From an uncultured Poribacteria bacterium (GTDB taxonomy: Bacteria > Poribacteria > WGA-4E > WGA-3G), in the NCBI GenBank assembly GCA_951828515.1, contig OX639992.1:3450217-3514216 (forward strand): DNA of 64,000 bases, written 5' to 3'. This document shows positions 53,905 through 62,123 of this stretch, piece after piece. How positions within the stretch are numbered: position 1 is the stretch's first letter; each line of letters starts with the position of its first letter. Under the pieces are notes generated by a model. It was not told where the DNA came from, searched no databases, and saw nothing but the letters and a program-made list of their open reading frames with translations. Both the position numbers and the translations under genes were made by a program.

Positions 53905-54051
53905 GTTTGATGAAGATTAAAAAGTTAATTCGGTAATTTCTTAGGGCAGTCCGGTGCGGTTGCAAACCGTGAAGAAACACCCTATCAAAAACCCTACCGG
54001 GCCTGGGGGCGAATTAGAATTACCGATTTAAATAATTAAACTTCATCAAAC
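53905..54051. mobile_element. 147-bp element with long imperfect TIRs
   Basis: GTTTGATGAAGATTAAAAAG at the left end is the inverted complement, with mismatches, of the right-end arm ending CTTCATCAAAC (54041-54051); the match extends over about 40 bases (TCGGTAATT... ...AATTACCGA). No coding capacity; a different MITE family from the others here. Confidence 0.65.
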
Positions 54052-54088
54052 CTCACCTACCGGATTCCAGCTATCCTATGGTCATTTG

Positions 54089-54921
54089 GTAGGGTAGTCG
54101 TGTCCCCTCACGGAGACACAACCCCCTCCGAACGATGCGTGCGACTTTCACCGCACATCGCTCTCCAGTTCAATTTGACGTAAAAGATACGCTTTAGGTA
54201 GTGCTACCACTTTACTTCAGTCTTAATATTAAACCTACACCTTTTCGGCGATATTAGGTATTCTTAAGGCTATTTCAAGAATTGAACCTGATTGGGCTTT
54301 GCCAAAGGCTTTTTCCAATCTCCTCAACCCTGCCAACTTGCGTAAAAAAACTCTCGTTTACAAGTTAGTTTAGGTTCTGTCTAACTTCCTGTAAAGAGAC
54401 TTCATAACTCATGTAGGGTCGCCCTATATCCCGATAAACACTTATTGTGCCTTGTGCTATTTGTTCCAGTTTGTGAAAATACTTTTAGATTTTCACAATT
54501 GATGTAATAAAGAGGAGTTACACCCTATAGCACTACAACTCTTGCGTTTCGCTCAAGGCTGTTGTATTGGAAATTACGAGACTTACAGACGTTCAACTTT
54601 CGCTTACCCTTGTGAGTCCTGTCGGACGCTCCACTTTTGAACGTTAGCATTATTACTAATGCTAACTTCGCCTGTGTTCTTAGGAGTGCGCCATTTTTTC
54701 TTGCTTCCCACGTTAGCGTTTCCCCTAACGCAGTTAGAGTAAGACATACATTGCTGGACTCATGTAGAGGTATCATAACCTCATTCCCTTTACGCTTGTT
54801 AGACCGCACCCTCTTGCTTTCCACGCTGTCGTTTCCTATAGCGCAGTTAGAGTCAGACATACATTGTTGGGCTAATGTAGTGGATTTGCACCACATTCCC
54901 TATGCCCTTGTTAAACCGCAC
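54089..54921 (-). mobile_element. ORF-less group II intron
   Basis: The minus strand begins GTGCGGTTTAACAAGG (54921) and ends in CTACCCTAC (54089), as group II introns begin GTGYG and end AY. Domain V is canonical at 54163-54130, with an AGC triad, 34 nt length, 2-nt bulge and a GAAA-capped stem; domain VI follows. There is no intron-encoded reverse transcriptase. The 5' part exists in two diverged copies (GTGCGG starts at 54921 and 54809). It is inserted 4 bases after a stop codon of a sorting-domain relic. Confidence 0.8.
54130..54163 (-). ncRNA. Group II intron domain V
   Basis: On the minus strand GAGCGATGTGCGGTGAAAG then TCGCACGCATCGTTC. Lower stem GAGCGATG/CATCGTTC, 2-nt bulge, upper stem TGCG/CGCA and a GAAA tetraloop. 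This matches the consensus secondary structure in length and key positions. Confidence 0.85.
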
Positions 54922-54924
54922 ATA

Positions 54925-55068
54925 CTATTTCCGTATTAGCATCTTGCGTGTTGCCATGAAATTGCCTGCGGTGAATGTGTAAAAATAGAGACCACTTGCA
55001 ACAGGTTCACCCAGTTCATTTTTCCCATCCCGATACGCCGCACGACAGGTATATAACTGCTTGAGGAA
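54925..55068 (-). pseudogene. C-terminal sorting-domain relic (first)
   Basis: One frame reads ..QLYTCRAAYRDGKNELGEPV, ASGLYFYTFTAGNFMATRKM, LIRK then TAG. This pattern (G-EPVASGLYFYT ... TRKMLIRK) is the C-terminal strand-rich sorting or FlgD-like domain common to secreted proteins of type IX-like systems and Poribacteria. Upstream sequence is decayed in other frames. The stop is followed after 3 bases by the group II intron. Confidence 0.6.
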
Positions 55069-55211
55069 TCATATCGTCGGGAACAAAGTAGGGAATCCCG
55101 AATTGTGTTCCGACCTCGAATTCAGTTGCCAGGGCAAGAAGTATAGGTGAGATATGCGTCCCACCCCTGTAGGGGTGCTTTGTAAGCACGCTACGAGGTG
55201 GGTTCAAATTG

Positions 55212-55332
55212 TTACTTCCGTATCAACATCTTCCGCGTCACAGAGAAATCGCCAGTTGTGAGTGTATAGGAATAGACCCACTCGCCACAGGTTTGCCGAT
55301 ATTATTAATGCTGTCTCTGTAGGCGGTACGGA
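55212..55332 (-). pseudogene. C-terminal sorting-domain relic (second)
   Basis: Part reads GKPVASG in one frame, then with a one-base shift VYSYTLTTGDFSVTRKMLIRK and TAA 55212. It is a second, frameshifted copy of the sorting-domain ending seen at 54925. No full-length parent gene remains. Confidence 0.6.
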
Positions 55333-55358
55333 CCCTGCTCTGATTGGATGCGAACTTA

Positions 55359-55547
55359 TCAACTTTGCTCATATACGCCCTTGAAACTGTCATGGTTGTA
55401 GTAAGCTATAAATCCCATTCTTTGTATAACAAAGTTATAAGCCTGCTTTGTTAGTTTTTCCATATCATTACTTTCAAGCACACGAGCAATTGAGTTTTTA
55501 ACTCGCTTTAATTTTGCTTTTGTATAGTCAGATGTTTACTCACTTTT
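55359..55547 (-). pseudogene. Unrecognised small gene fragment, frameshifted
   Basis: After SD GAGGAGATAAAAA, GTG 55547 begins MSKHL, but the long open part is in another frame: DYTKAKLKRVKNSIARVLES, NDMEKLTKQAYNFVIQRMGF, IAYYNHDSFKGVYEQS then TGA 55359. The composition looks coding. The family is not recognised. Confidence 0.4.
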
Positions 55548-55556
55548 TATCTCCTC

Positions 55557-55676
55557 AGGACTTACGCATGCTGCTCTTTTGTAGCATAAACTGTTAGTTT
55601 GTGTCAGGGGTATGAGGCTTATTTTCGGGCATCCCCATCTAATAAAGCGTGCCACGGTCAAAACTGCGTAAGTCCT
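55557..55676. mobile_element. MITE, TIR AGGACTTACGCA family, copy 3
   Basis: Perfect 12-bp inverted ends AGGACTTACGCA/TGCGTAAGTCCT. The interior differs from copies 1 and 2, so only the ends are shared; it may be a different subfamily moved by the same transposase. It ends exactly where the FGE fragment is interrupted. Confidence 0.8.
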
Positions 55677-55971
55677 ACTGATTAAGAACTTGTTCCATCT
55701 CAAAAATTAACTCATTTTTTCGGTTATTCCCCATAAAACTTCTATGAACAGGTGGGTGTTCGTTTCCCCAAGAAAACCTAGCTTTATCAAGCCCGCCCCG
55801 CGCGGCTTTCTCCCATTCCGCCTCTGTCGGTAATCGTTTTCCAACCCATCTAGCGTATGCCTTAGCGTCCTCTACTCGTACAATAGCAGGATGTCTTTCG
55901 TTTCCGAATAATCTATCTCCAATAATCTGTTCACAGTAATTTTTTCCCTTTAATTTATCTAACTGAGGGGT
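55675..55971 (-). pseudogene. Truncated formylglycine-generating enzyme fragment
   Basis: One open frame of 99 codons includes GNERHPAIVRVEDAKAYARW, VGKRLPTEAEWEKAARGG and FSWGNEHPPVHRSFMGNN. This is the HPVVxVSWEDAxAYAxWxGKRLPTEAEWEYAARGG core of FGE-sulfatase enzymes. The 3' end is cut by the MITE, whose first bases provide a TAG stop. The C-terminal catalytic half with the active-site Cys pair is missing. It is therefore not functional. Confidence 0.75.
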
Positions 55972-56707
55972 TCAGAAATAAAGTTGCGATGTGTCACGAT
56001 GATGGATATCCTTCAATGAAAACCAAAACATTCAAGGCGTATCCGAAAAATTTCCTGTTTTTTTATTCATCACAAAATGGATTTTATATTATAAATGATT
56101 TTAAGTCAATATATGTACTTATATATTTATAAAAATATTGTCGTAGTATCATTAAATTACGCCGAGTGTTGACCATTTTGTCAAAATTAAAGCTAAAAAA
56201 CCACCTAATTTGCTCGGAAAAGGACGTAATTCTATCTTTTTATGAAAAAACGGACTCTTTTAGGAAGTGCTGGAATTGAGGCGTTGGGAGTTGGTGTGTA
56301 TATTTTTTGATGATCCGTGATTTATTACGGATACTAACGAAATGTATTGGAAGATATGGCACGCTTCTCTCCATCGTACCACCTGCGAAGTATCACCTAC
56401 AATCTAAAGTTAGGCGTAACCGCGAAGCATCTATTCCATCAGCCACAAAAAATGATATAAGACAATCAGAATATGATAATTTATTTACAAAATATGTCCT
56501 GATATAATTTCTCTGAAGCCTTGCTGCCATTGACTTCGTTAGTCTAATAACCTTGATTAAAAAATAGGACTTATGATATTATATAATACTAACCTGACTG
56601 GAGAAAAGGTCTGATTTACTTGGAACAGTTGTTATTGGAACCATAATCTATTCAGAACGGCTGATAGAAGAGTGTCCATCTCTGATTGAGCAGATAGGCT
56701 AAGAACA
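55972..56707. other. AT-rich region upstream of the 1138-residue gene
   Basis: Clearly richer in A and T (56070-56170, runs such as TTATATATTTATAAAAATATTG) than its neighbours, which may mark acquired DNA. A weak reading frame at 56307-56507 lacks an SD and recognisable protein, so I do not call it. No clear promoter was identified for the gene at 56708. Confidence 0.55.
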
Positions 56708-59700
56708 ATGAATGCTTTGAAAGATATTATTCAACGCTGCCACCAACGCCGCAACAATCCACTTCGGCAGCGGAGGACTGTGTTAGTCCCTACGCTGTAC
56801 GATAAGAATTCCCCTTATCAGTTCGCGGTCTATTGTGCCCATAGACACCGCATGCTGCTTGCCGATCTGGAGCAGGCAGATATTTCCTTTATGCCGATAG
56901 GACGTGCGCCTCATCATGACCGGAGTCCCAGAAAATTTGGCGGTGATCCGTTCTCAAAACGCCAAGGAATACAAAAGGCAAAAAGCGGGCAAATCAGACT
57001 ATGGCATTCATCATGGGGAATTGAGGTGTATACGGGTATTCCTTCCGAACGCGATGGCTCACGATGGCATGACCTCGATTTTAAATACGAGGCACTCTCT
57101 GCCGCACCGGATGCCGTTTTTACCTGTATTGAGACGCTCATCAACGCCGTCGCGAATCCGCTGTTGACGATTTCAAAAGAGGGTGGGCTGCGTTTCTCAT
57201 GTAGGGTACCAGATTACCTACATCCGAATGCCGCGCAAGAGCGATTATACATCTACAAGCACATACCGACTTCGGAGGATCCGCACCAACGAGATGTGTA
57301 TCTTGAAATCCTTGGAGAAGAAGGAGCCAGCAGCTGGGACACCCGCTACGAGATTCTGTCTGGAAATCTTTTAGAGCCACCCGTCATCGCGAAAGAGATA
57401 CTCTTTGGGCCTATTGACGCGCTCCGTGCCGCGCTCCACGAACCTACCTCGCTTGGAGAAAAGAAACTGAAACCGACGCTTATAGATCCGCCACTGTCTC
57501 TCGGTTCACATCACCTCGATCTCGCAAAAGAGGCGTTTTTGAAGCGCGATTTTTCTTATATTCGAGAAAAGGAGGGTCTTCACCACTGGATTCCATCAGG
57601 CAGTAATAGTGCTGATGGATATGTATCGCTATGGGAGAGCGATGACACTGTGTGGATACGAGCATCTACCTCTAACACCGAGCTGCCCACGGATGCCACG
57701 TCAATTACAGATGTCTGGGACGATACAGGCATTTTACCACCGATACCTGCTACTGGACTACCTATCTCTGAGGAGATGCTCGCCGTCCGGGAAGGGAGAT
57801 TGAGTCCGTTGGCGATAAAACGTTCGCCTCCGGTGCTGCAGAAGTCAGAATCCGCGAGAAGGGTTTACGGGATACCAGAAGGAAAAGCCCCTCAGATACG
57901 ACGTATTTTTGATGAGAACGTGCGAATTCTCGGACTCATTACCCAGACAAGCACGGGGAAAAACTATGAAGCGGAATCCTATGTTCTCAATAGCGGGACA
58001 ATTTGCATAAACGTGCCACCCGTCATAGCAGGAGAAACAGAGAAACGTTTTCAAGAGCGAAATGTGTCGTCGGTTGCCCACTGGAGACATCGGATGTACC
58101 TGTGGGATCAGGTGAAAGAGATACCTGTTGATGTCCGCATGGCAAACCCTTTTCAATACGGGAATGTCTGTGAGGATCCGGAGCGGTGTTCCGCGCTGGA
58201 GGAGAAAGGCGGAAATCCGAGTGAAAGCATCTGTCCACAGTGTCCTGTCTATTCGGAATGCCAGCAGCGCGGTTATCTATCGCAACCTACCGCCTTACAA
58301 CACGCCAAGGCACAGATATCAACGACCTACCAACTCTTTTATAATCCTTACAGCACCGAGGCTTTGGAAGAAATACTCGGACAGGACGATCAAACACAAC
58401 GGCTTTGTATTCTCGATGAGACGCATGCCCATGAACTGTTTCTCAAATGTCAGCTATCAAGAAACATATTGCGGGAGTGGCGTGTCAACTGGGAAGGGAG
58501 TGTATTGGGGAATTTCGCCGAAGCCCTCCTGAATGTCTTGGAGATCAACAACAGATCCCATGGTGATCTGGTCAAACGGGTTCGGACAACACTGCCAACG
58601 TTTCAATGGCAGGAGGCAGCTCTCGTTGAGCAGATGTGCCGCGTGAAGGTGTGGGGTAAGGTAGTGACGCGCGGGATTGTTGATGATGAAACCGGTCGGG
58701 TATTGGCACGCTTTACCATTGAGTTTGAAGGGGGTGCCTTTGCTTACATTCCATTGGATAATGAGGCTATGAATGTCCTGACAGCAAAGAGACTGCCCTT
58801 CTTTTCTCTCCACTCTTTTATGCTAAACGAGCCTATGAAAGTCCCGATGCCGATGGCGCAAGTCATTCGGTTAGGCATTTTGGATGCGGCAACTGTCCAG
58901 AACATTCAGGAATTGCCAACTGTCTGTCAAAATCCAGACTGGACGTTTTGGCACCAACTCAAGCGTTTTTTTGCTTACTACACCCGAGATGCCGACGCAC
59001 CGATGTTCTGGAATGGTGAAATGCTGCATTTCTGGGTACCGCCGATGTTGCACTCGAGTATCAAACGTCTTCTGTTAATATCTGCTACCCTCTCTGATCA
59101 ACATCTCCATAAAATATTTCCAGATGACAAAGTTGAGGTCATTCGCTCCGACCCCATGGAGTGGGTCGCAGGAAACCAGATTTTTCAGATTCGTACAGGG
59201 ACCTATCCATTAGAAATAATTTTGGACTACGAAAGTAACTGGGACGTTATTGGGCTGTCTAAAACCGGACAACGCTTTTTTGCGGGTATCGGTGCAGAAA
59301 TTGAGAGGGATCCGAGCGTTAAGCATGGGATTGTGACCTATAGGGGTAGTGTTCAACGTCAGTTGGCGTCCATCGCTGAAAAAGAAAACGTCTGCTTCCT
59401 AACGGATCAGAAAAACACAAGAAGGTTTCAGACAGATTTTGAGGCAGCAGACGTTATATGGATAGTCGGTATCCCGCGATGGGCACCCTACATCATTTGG
59501 CGGTGGACACAGATATTGTTTGGAAACGACGCGAAACCCCTCTGTTATGAGAAAGAAACAGAGTCTGATCGCTATAAAGATGAACGGGTCCAGAGTGTTT
59601 ATGAAGAGAGTGTGATTGGCTTTCTGACACAGACTATAGGACACGCGAGATTACATCACCTCGCGGGCAAGAAAATCGTGCTGATCACGAGTTTTCCAGT

Positions 59701-60124
59701 GCCTGACATCACGGACCGACCTGAAACGATTCTTTTTGACTGGGAAGATTTTGAGATTGCGGGCGGGCTTGACAAACTCGTCGAAGTGGTAGAGATACGC
59801 CAGCGTTTTGAAGCAGAACGTGACAAGTTAACTGCCGAATCCAGTAGAAAAGAGGTCGAGCGCGTTTTGGGATGTTCGGCAAGACAAGCCAACCGGACGT
59901 TGCAAAGACTCCGGGGCGGGAAACTACTCCGTATCCCGTTCCGTGAGCAACTCCTCGCTATCCTTGCTGGCGGCGAGAGAAAAACGGCTGAACTGATCGC
60001 TGATATTAAAGGACACCCAGAGGCGATAAAACATGAACTCACGCGTCTTGTGGACACCGGTGAGATTGTGAGAGTTCGACGTGGGGTGTACGCCCTTCCA
60101 AAAGCATCTCTGTCTAAGGAGTAA
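56708..60124 (+). CDS. Large primase/helicase-like protein with winged helices
   Basis: An 1138-residue cytoplasmic protein. In the N-terminal part, HDLDFKYEAL (121-130) and SKEGGLRFSCRVP (156-168) suggest the DxD and SxGGxH-type motifs of AEP primase-polymerases, the second with Arg for His. In the middle, TSTGKN (414-419) looks like a degenerate Walker A; Cys 488, 494, 509, 512 and 518 resemble an iron-sulfur cluster; DETH (570-573) is Walker B; SATL (792-795) is motif III; QTIGHAR (975-981) is motif VI-like. This is the XPD/DinG helicase order. Two winged helices end it (about 1045-1135). It could be a mobile-element replication protein or a defence factor. No SD precedes ATG 56708 and no partner genes adjoin. 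Confidence 0.75.
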   Translation: MNALKDIIQRCHQRRNNPLRQRRTVLVPTLYDKNSPYQFAVYCAHRHRMLLADLEQADISFMPIGRAPHHDRSPRKFGGDPFSKRQGIQKAKSGQIRLWHSSWGIEVYTGIPSERDGSRWHDLDFKYEALSAAPDAVFTCIETLINAVANPLLTISKEGGLRFSCRVPDYLHPNAAQERLYIYKHIPTSEDPHQRDVYLEILGEEGASSWDTRYEILSGNLLEPPVIAKEILFGPIDALRAALHEPTSLGEKKLKPTLIDPPLSLGSHHLDLAKEAFLKRDFSYIREKEGLHHWIPSGSNSADGYVSLWESDDTVWIRASTSNTELPTDATSITDVWDDTGILPPIPATGLPISEEMLAVREGRLSPLAIKRSPPVLQKSESARRVYGIPEGKAPQIRRIFDENVRILGLITQTSTGKNYEAESYVLNSGTICINVPPVIAGETEKRFQERNVSSVAHWRHRMYLWDQVKEIPVDVRMANPFQYGNVCEDPERCSALEEKGGNPSESICPQCPVYSECQQRGYLSQPTALQHAKAQISTTYQLFYNPYSTEALEEILGQDDQTQRLCILDETHAHELFLKCQLSRNILREWRVNWEGSVLGNFAEALLNVLEINNRSHGDLVKRVRTTLPTFQWQEAALVEQMCRVKVWGKVVTRGIVDDETGRVLARFTIEFEGGAFAYIPLDNEAMNVLTAKRLPFFSLHSFMLNEPMKVPMPMAQVIRLGILDAATVQNIQELPTVCQNPDWTFWHQLKRFFAYYTRDADAPMFWNGEMLHFWVPPMLHSSIKRLLLISATLSDQHLHKIFPDDKVEVIRSDPMEWVAGNQIFQIRTGTYPLEIILDYESNWDVIGLSKTGQRFFAGIGAEIERDPSVKHGIVTYRGSVQRQLASIAEKENVCFLTDQKNTRRFQTDFEAADVIWIVGIPRWAPYIIWRWTQILFGNDAKPLCYEKETESDRYKDERVQSVYEESVIGFLTQTIGHARLHHLAGKKIVLITSFPVPDITDRPETILFDWEDFEIAGGLDKLVEVVEIRQRFEAERDKLTAESSRKEVERVLGCSARQANRTLQRLRGGKLLRIPFREQLLAILAGGERKTAELIADIKGHPEAIKHELTRLVDTGEIVRVRRGVYALPKASLSKE

Positions 60125-60247
60125 CGTCCTCAGTTGAAAATTCTGTTCTACGTGTGATGATGTAATGATGTAATAATATGTTTGACACCAATCCGATAAA
60201 TCGCATAAAATTTCAGGTACGAGAAACCAGAGATTGGAGGGAAACCG

Positions 60248-61261
60248 ATGAAAATCACAGGCTTTGAATACCGGACCATCTCCATCCCGTTCATCCCAGC
60301 GATACAGGAACATTCGGGGATGGATTACCCGACCACCTTGGTCTGGGTGCATACAGATGAAGGGCTGATAGGGTTGGGTGAGAGCAATTCTCTGAACAGC
60401 GATATTACGGATCAGGCTGACCAGATTGCCGAAAGATACGTTGGCAAGAATCTTTGGGAGATTGATCTCGCCTCGGAGGCATTTGTTTTCCAATGCGCGT
60501 TTTATGACTTGGCAGGACAGGCATTGGGGGTGCCTGCGCATAAGTTAATCGGTGAGAAATATAGGGATAGCGTTGAACTCGCCTACTGGTCGCCACCGAT
60601 GCCAGCGGAAGCGACAGCGGCAGAGGCGGAACGCGCCGTGAACATGGGTTTTCGGGTACATAAACTCAAGGCTCGGAAGGCGAATATCGTCGAAACCGCA
60701 CACCTCATCGAAAAAGCGTGCGGACCTGATTTCCAAATTCGTGTCGATCCAAACACGGAATTTGGAGATTTGGAGACCGGTCTCCGACTTGCGGAGGCGT
60801 TGCTTCCGTATAATATTGAAGTCTACGAAGACCCAATTCGTTTTGAGGATTTGTCTTGGTATCGTCAGATGCGCGAGGAGGTAGAGGTGCCAGTCGCTCG
60901 GCATTTGGGGGCACCGCAAGGGATTTTAGAGAATATCCGTGCTGATGCTGTAGATGCAGTCAATATGGGTGGAAACGTTGCAGGGCTCCGCAAAAGTGCT
61001 GCCGTTGCCGAAGCCGCTGACCTACCGATATGGGTACAAATCTTTGCGTTCGGTTCATGTGTCGCCTCGACGTTCGCGGCACACATCGCATGTACACTAC
61101 CGAACTGCACGATGCCGATCGATGAACTTCCACACATCCGCGTTGACGATCTCTCTGGCGGGAGTATGGACCTCTCAAATGGGGCAATCAATCTATCAGA
61201 TGCACCCGGGTTGGGTATCAGTCTCGATATGGATGCTGTTGAGCAGTATCGGATTCGTTAG
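60248..61261 (+). CDS. Mandelate racemase/muconate lactonizing-family enzyme
   Basis: Enolase-superfamily protein (337 aa). N-terminal lid ITGFEYRTISIPF..., then the (beta/alpha)7beta barrel with HKLKARKANIVETAHLI (catalytic KxK), QIRVDPNTEF (metal Asp), VYEDPIRFEDLSWY (metal Glu), and VPVARHLGAPQ; the C-terminal NMGGNVAGLRKSAAVAEAADLPIWVQ. It likely dehydrates or epimerises a sugar acid. SD GGAGG (60236-60240) precedes ATG 60248. Substrate unknown. Monocistronic and separated from the large helicase-like gene by 120 bases. Confidence 0.93.
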   Translation: MKITGFEYRTISIPFIPAIQEHSGMDYPTTLVWVHTDEGLIGLGESNSLNSDITDQADQIAERYVGKNLWEIDLASEAFVFQCAFYDLAGQALGVPAHKLIGEKYRDSVELAYWSPPMPAEATAAEAERAVNMGFRVHKLKARKANIVETAHLIEKACGPDFQIRVDPNTEFGDLETGLRLAEALLPYNIEVYEDPIRFEDLSWYRQMREEVEVPVARHLGAPQGILENIRADAVDAVNMGGNVAGLRKSAAVAEAADLPIWVQIFAFGSCVASTFAAHIACTLPNCTMPIDELPHIRVDDLSGGSMDLSNGAINLSDAPGLGISLDMDAVEQYRIR

Positions 61262-61442
61262 AATAGCGGTCAGCAATCACAGTGATCAGCGGCAGGAGAA
61301 TGGGTCGTTCTGTAGAAGGTTCCTTCTACAGAACGATCATAAGAAACTGCCCTACCTATTATAGTTTTAGCGGACATTTGAAACCGAAATCTGTAGTCTA
61401 ACGTTTCTATTTTCATGGGTGAGAAGTGTAGAGCAAAGAAGA

Positions 61443-61559
61443 TATAGTAAAGCCCGAAAATACTTGCACGCTCTTGAAAACCCAAAACCCACATTGCTGG
61501 CGAGGTTTCCTAACCTCGCCGCATTACAGAGTGTAAACTTAATTATGGGTTTTACTATA
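61443..61559. mobile_element. MITE, TIR TAT(A/G)GTAAAACC family
   Basis: Left end TATAGTAAAGCCC and right end GGGTTTTACTATA are inverted repeats, with the GGCGAGGTT/AACCTCGCC hairpin in the middle (61499-61520). It is the cleanest copy of the family in the window. Confidence 0.75.
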
Positions 61560-61610
61560 ATACTCTCTCTTCTCAATGAATGAACCACCAATAGCGTAAG
61601 GAGAAACACA

Positions 61611-61808
61611 ATGACTTCGGAAGCGTATTGGAAAGTACTACAGAAATCCAACCGTATGCTGGCGTTAAATTGGGAAACACTTGTATCGGCACGCGTTGAA
61701 GGCGATAGGAAGCGGATAAGAAGAGCTGAGAGGAATTATTTCCAGGCACTGCGGAGTGCTATGGTAGCAACGCAGAATGCGGTCTCAGAGCGAATGTCTG
61801 CAGCGTGA
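61611..61808 (+). CDS. Small uncharacterised protein
   Basis: A 65-residue protein with good SD (AAGGAG, 7 bases before ATG). It is basic and predicted helical (YWKVLQKSNRMLALNWETLVSARVEGDRKRIRRAERNYFQALRSA), with no domain I recognise. A strong terminator lies about 150 bases downstream. Likely real on the strength of SD and terminator. Confidence 0.6.
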   Translation: MTSEAYWKVLQKSNRMLALNWETLVSARVEGDRKRIRRAERNYFQALRSAMVATQNAVSERMSAA

Positions 61809-61952
61809 CATGACCAATACCGGATACGTGTGCTTATGAAAACCAGAGTTTCAGAGGTGCCGTATACGTATCGGTGTTACCGTTTCCTTTCACTCATGTG
61901 AAATTCTCTTCTAACGTCACTGTTGTTTTAAGATCTATTTTACTAACTCCTT

Positions 61953-61978
61953 GGCGAGGTTGCTCACCTCGCCTTTTT
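61953..61978 (+). terminator. Intrinsic terminator
   Basis: GGCGAGG pairs with CCTCGCC around a 7-base loop, followed by TTTTT. It lies after the small gene at 61611. The stem is that of the MITE hairpin, so the element may have supplied it. Confidence 0.7.
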
Positions 61979-62123
61979 ACTGTCTATTCATCAGCAGGAA
62001 ATCGAGACATAAAAGATTGCAACAGGGTGCGAATTATGATAGAATAAACGGCGACATTTCGTCGTAGCTTTCTGTGAGAAATCCATAAATCAAACGATCA
62101 AGGTTACCGCAAACATCAATATT

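Noticed and set aside
54525-54939. Two overlapping frames of 100-123 residues across the intron 5' domains
   Set aside because: They lie within structured RNA whose domain V is clear, so coding is unlikely.
56307-56507. A 66-residue plus-strand reading frame in the AT-rich region
   Set aside because: No ribosome site, no recognised protein, and composition typical of non-coding sequence; not called.
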